Of a DNA stretch of 64,000 bases, positions 61,110-64,000 are shown in pieces. Source of the stretch: Buxus sempervirens. Taxonomy: Eukaryota; Streptophyta; Magnoliopsida; Buxales; Buxaceae. The position numbers and the translations under genes are program-made. The stretch is from the NCBI GenBank assembly GCA_947561395.2, contig OX387187.1, positions 23,727,829 through 23,791,828 of the forward strand. The letters run 5' to 3'. Each line of letters opens with the position of its first letter. The stretch's first letter is position 1. The notes below the pieces were generated by a model. The model did not search any database. It was not told where the DNA came from and saw nothing but the letters and a program-made list of their open reading frames with translations.

Positions 61110-61439
61110 GGTGGCAGCTTTTAATCTCTGAGACCGTCGGGGAGCAATGGTTGCAGTGAGAACTTAGTACCTTGGGTAAAAGAAAAAGACAAAAGAGAAA
61201 AATGTTAGTATCCCCCTAAATCAATTTTAGACACCTATGCATGCATGCATGTAGGCTTGGTGAACATGAGTTTGGGGTTTTCTTTGTATCCATATTTTTT
61301 GATTTTTGTATTTATGGTTAAAATAACCTTATTAAGACGAGGTGATTGATACGAAAAAGATCAAACCACAGAAATTTTGTTGGAGTATTCTAGGGCCTCC
61401 AACATGTCCCACAGAAATGATATGGCTATAGTAAAAGCC

Positions 61440-62400
61440 TATAGTCAAATCAAGCATTGGAATTACACAAGCTTCCAAGGGCTTATGCTTTGGAATTAAG
61501 GCTTCCACAACCTCCCGAAATTACGCAGGCTTTCAGGGGCCTATGATTTTCTAAATTCAGGCTTAAGAAGGCCTATGAAGATTTTGAAAAATTCTGGAAT
61601 TTCAGGCTTCCAGGGTCCTATGAGTTTCTAAATTCAGGCTTTAGAAGGCCTATGAAGATTTTGGAAAATTCTGGAATTTCAGGCTTCTAGGGTCCTATGA
61701 GTTTCTAAATTCAGGCTTTAGAAGGCCTATGAAGATTTTGGAAAATTCTGGAATTTCAGGCTTCCAGGGTCCTATGAGTTTCTAAATTCAGGCTTTAGAA
61801 GGCCTATGAAGATTTTGAAAAATTTTGGAATTTCAGGCTTTCAGGGTCCTATGAGTTTCTAAATTCAGGCTTTAGAAGGCCTATGAAGATTTTGGAAAAA
61901 ATCTGGAATTTAGGCTTCCAGGGTCCTATGAGTTTCTAAATTCAGGCTTTAGAAGGCCTATGAAGATTTTGAAAAAAATCTGGAATTTCAGGCTTCCAGG
62001 GTCCTATGAGTTTCTAAATTCAGGCTTTAGAAGGCCTATGAAGATTTTGAAAAAAATCTGGAATTTCAGGCTTCCAGGGTCCTATGAGTTTCTAAATTCA
62101 GGCTTTAGAAGGCCTATGAAGATTTTGGAAAAAATCTGGAATTTCAGGCTTCCAGGGTCCTATGAGTTTCTAAATTCAGGCTTTAGAAGGCCTATGAAGA
62201 TTTTGAAAAAAATCTGGAATTTCAGGCTTCCAGGGTCCTATGAGTTTCTAAATTCAGGCTTTAGAAGGCCTATGAAGATTTTGGAAAAAATCTGGAATTT
62301 CAGGCTTCCAGGGATCCTATGAGTTTCTAAATTCAGGCTTTAGAAGGCCTATGAAGATTTTGAAAAAGTCTGGAATTTCAGGCTTCCAGGAGTCCTATGA
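61440..62400. repeat. 77-79-bp tandem array in the 5' region of element B
   Basis: About 11-12 units, each with GTTTCTAAATTCAGGC, AGAAGGCCTATGAAGATTTT and TCTGGAATTTCAGGCTTCCA. GTTTCT starts fall at 61624, 61701, 61778, 61855, 61932, 62010, 62088, 62166, 62244 and 62323. The step is 77 in the first part and 78 in the later, more uniform part. The right-hand units are nearly identical, pointing to recent amplification. Confidence 0.95.
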
Positions 62401-64000
62401 ATTGATTTTCTGAAATTCCAAGGCTTTCAGATGCCTAAAATATTTTTGATTTCCAGCCTTAGGTGTTTTGAGTTAAAAAGGGACTCAATTTGTCTTTAAG
62501 GTGGTGATTTATTTGAAATTTTCTTTCATTGGATCTTTAAATGATCACTTGCTTGGAATTCAGAGGTTTCCAAGTGACCCAATGAGTTGAAATCTTAAAA
62601 GTTTGAACACTTTATGATTAAAGATTTCTTATTTTATGTTGGAATTTGCTCCATTTCAAAAGAGTTGAGCTTCTTTTCCTTTTACTCTTGGTTTAGATCC
62701 CACTTTAGGCTTAAAACATGCTTTGGAAGCTTATTATGATTTTCAAGTTCAATTCTTGAGGTTGAAGTATGATTAGGTTGGTTATTTGAACCAATTTTCT
62801 TTTAATCATTTACTTCACTTAAGATGGGTTAAGGGTTCAAATTAGGTAAAAAGAGCCTAACATGAGCTTAAACCCCAAAATTTGGTGCTTGACCTGATTT
62901 TTGGTTTGAGCCAACTTTTATTTTATCATTTTTACCTTTGAGTTGGATTAATTTGCTCAATTTAGGTGAATATGTTCAAAATGACCTTAATCTCTTGATC
63001 TAGGTGAATTTGGAATGGTTTAAATGCCATTTATCTTATTTGGAGCCCCTGCACACTTGCTTATATGACTTAGAGATGAAAGGACCCCGAAATGTTTAAT
63101 TAGCAAGGCCAGAATGGGATTTCGGCTTAAAACCGCACACTCAGGACGGTTTGGCTCAAACCGTATGATACATGCGGTTGCAGCGAAAATGCAGACAACC
63201 GCATACTCAGGACGGTTTCAAGCCGAAAATGAGACTTTCGATTTGTTTCTTTTCCCAATTGGTTTTATTAGCTTAGTTAAATGCCCAAACACATTGTTCA
63301 CCATTGGGTGGCTTCCAGACTGCCCCAAATTGGGCACTTGACACATCAAATGGCATTAAAGGCCCGCTTAACCCTTGAATTTCATGAGATTGCATGGGGA
63401 TACCAAAATATGCACAAACAGATTTCTTATGATAAAAGAAACATGTTACAATACAAATTGGCCTTCAAGGGCATGAATCAAAATAAAATTACAATTTTAG
63501 CCTCCTTGGGCTTGAGAATGAGAATTTTTTAAACTAAAAAGGAAAAGGCCCTTTGTACCAGCAGCTCCAGGGTGTTCTTCACACACAAATTTCCTGCAAA
63601 ACAAAGGATTAGTAATATTCATACATAGGAGGGCCTAGGCTCCCTCCCCAAAATGGACACCCAATGCATGGATTTTGGGACTTTTAGGTGCCTCCTATGG
63701 ACATTTGGGTAGAGTGACACCTAAGAAGAGTAAAAACTCTCTCTAAGGGCTACACCAATCCTAGGACAACAACAAATTTCTGGGAACAACAAAATCCCAA
63801 CAAATGGCCAACATGAGCTTGATACTTACAAAGTAAAGAGGTTACCACAAATAATAGGTTTAAATTACCTTGTTACCTTATGTTTACCTTCCCAATGGTG
63901 TCCATATCATGCCTTGGACCACCTGAGCCATGCAAGACGGCCTTCCCTCAATTACAAACCCTTTCCCCATCGCATTTGGTTTATTTTGGCCAAAAGGGTG
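62401..64000 (-). other. 5' untranslated region of element B, continuing off the edge
   Basis: No coding sequence, LTR end or primer site is recognised between gag and the window edge, except dyad cluster V. The LTR landmarks found at 43395-45806 do not recur here, so the 5' LTR lies beyond 64000 and the leader is at least 2.9 kb. Confidence 0.55.
63131..63217. repeat. dyad cluster V (3 copies) in the 5' region of element B
   Basis: 21-bp dyads at 63131, 63159 and 63197; steps 28 and 38. It lies about 2 kb before the gag start on the - strand. Confidence 0.92.

Larger units (their letters stand above)
43395..64000 (-). mobile_element. Tat-lineage Ty3/gypsy element B with two antisense extra genes (runs off the right edge)
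   Basis: On its own strand, from right to left: a long 5' region with a 78-bp array (61440-62400) and a dyad cluster, then gag and protease (57344-61109) and RT, RNase H, second RNase H and integrase (53761-57383). A 3' region of about 8 kb with two genes in the opposite direction follows, then the polypurine tract (45807-45822) and the 3' LTR (43395-45806). The second RNase H places it in Tat. Extra genes after pol, often antisense, are known in this lineage. TGAAA (43390-43394) is the expected target duplication. gag-pol is a fossil with several breaks. The 5' LTR is not in the window, so the element is longer than 20.6 kb. Confidence 0.85.

Noticed and set aside
61960-62322. Open frame of 120 codons made of a 26-residue repeat (MKILKKIWNFRLPGSYEF-type)
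   Set aside because: It is the by-product of a 78-bp DNA array in a retrotransposon leader. There is no start context, no relatives and the frame is lost in 77-bp units.
45427-63217. CRISPR-like array
   Set aside because: The 21-bp dyads have variable cores, no unique spacers of fixed length and no cas genes; the setting is a plant retrotransposon.

Overview
The window is nuclear DNA of a flowering plant with a repeat-rich genome. The evidence is three intron-containing plant genes (a cell-wall xyloglucan transglucosylase, 60S ribosomal protein eL13 and a polyamine-uptake-type permease), plant-type LTR elements of the Tat and chromovirus lineages, an L1-type LINE, hAT- and Harbinger-like MITEs and an old endogenous pararetrovirus. 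I cannot name the species.

Layout. 1-8278 is the 3' part of a Tat-lineage Ty3/gypsy element (A, + strand): end of pol, polypurine tract and a very long LTR. It sits inside an older chromovirus pol fragment (8279-9735, - strand). 10266-17167 is a three-level nest: a 5'-truncated LINE (16-bp target duplication) holds a chromovirus-type solo LTR (10476-15507), which holds a Tat solo LTR (11686-13489, 5-bp target duplication). 17841-18810 is a Harbinger-like MITE and 19079-20275 an unidentified retroposon. The gene island follows: XTH (20617-22437, +), RPL13 (23988-25071 coding, -, with a 2.2-kb 5'-UTR intron up to about 27.3 kb) and, after 7 kb of AT-rich DNA with MITEs, the polyamine transporter (35910-37310, +). 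41691-43394 is an endogenous pararetrovirus fragment, cut by a second Tat element (B, - strand) that runs from 43395 past the right edge.

Element B is the most interesting part. Besides gag-pol (53761-61109, -) it carries two intron-containing antisense genes (47792-50589 and 51056-52710, +) of plant-mobile-domain/DUF7745 type. Its LTR, its 5' region and its spacers carry five clusters of a 21-bp dyad, AACCG-N11-CGGTT, about 20 copies, often set 28 or 38-41 bp apart. The other LTR families here carry unrelated CpG-rich palindrome clusters, so the pattern may be general. Self-encoded proteins reading self-carried sites, as VANC proteins do for VANDAL transposons, is a testable inference and not something the sequence proves.

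Host-gene points: the polyamine transporter has a letter-perfect 231-bp tandem duplication in its 5' region that doubles the 3' splice site before the start codon. RPL13 has the telo-box and leader intron typical of plant ribosomal protein genes.
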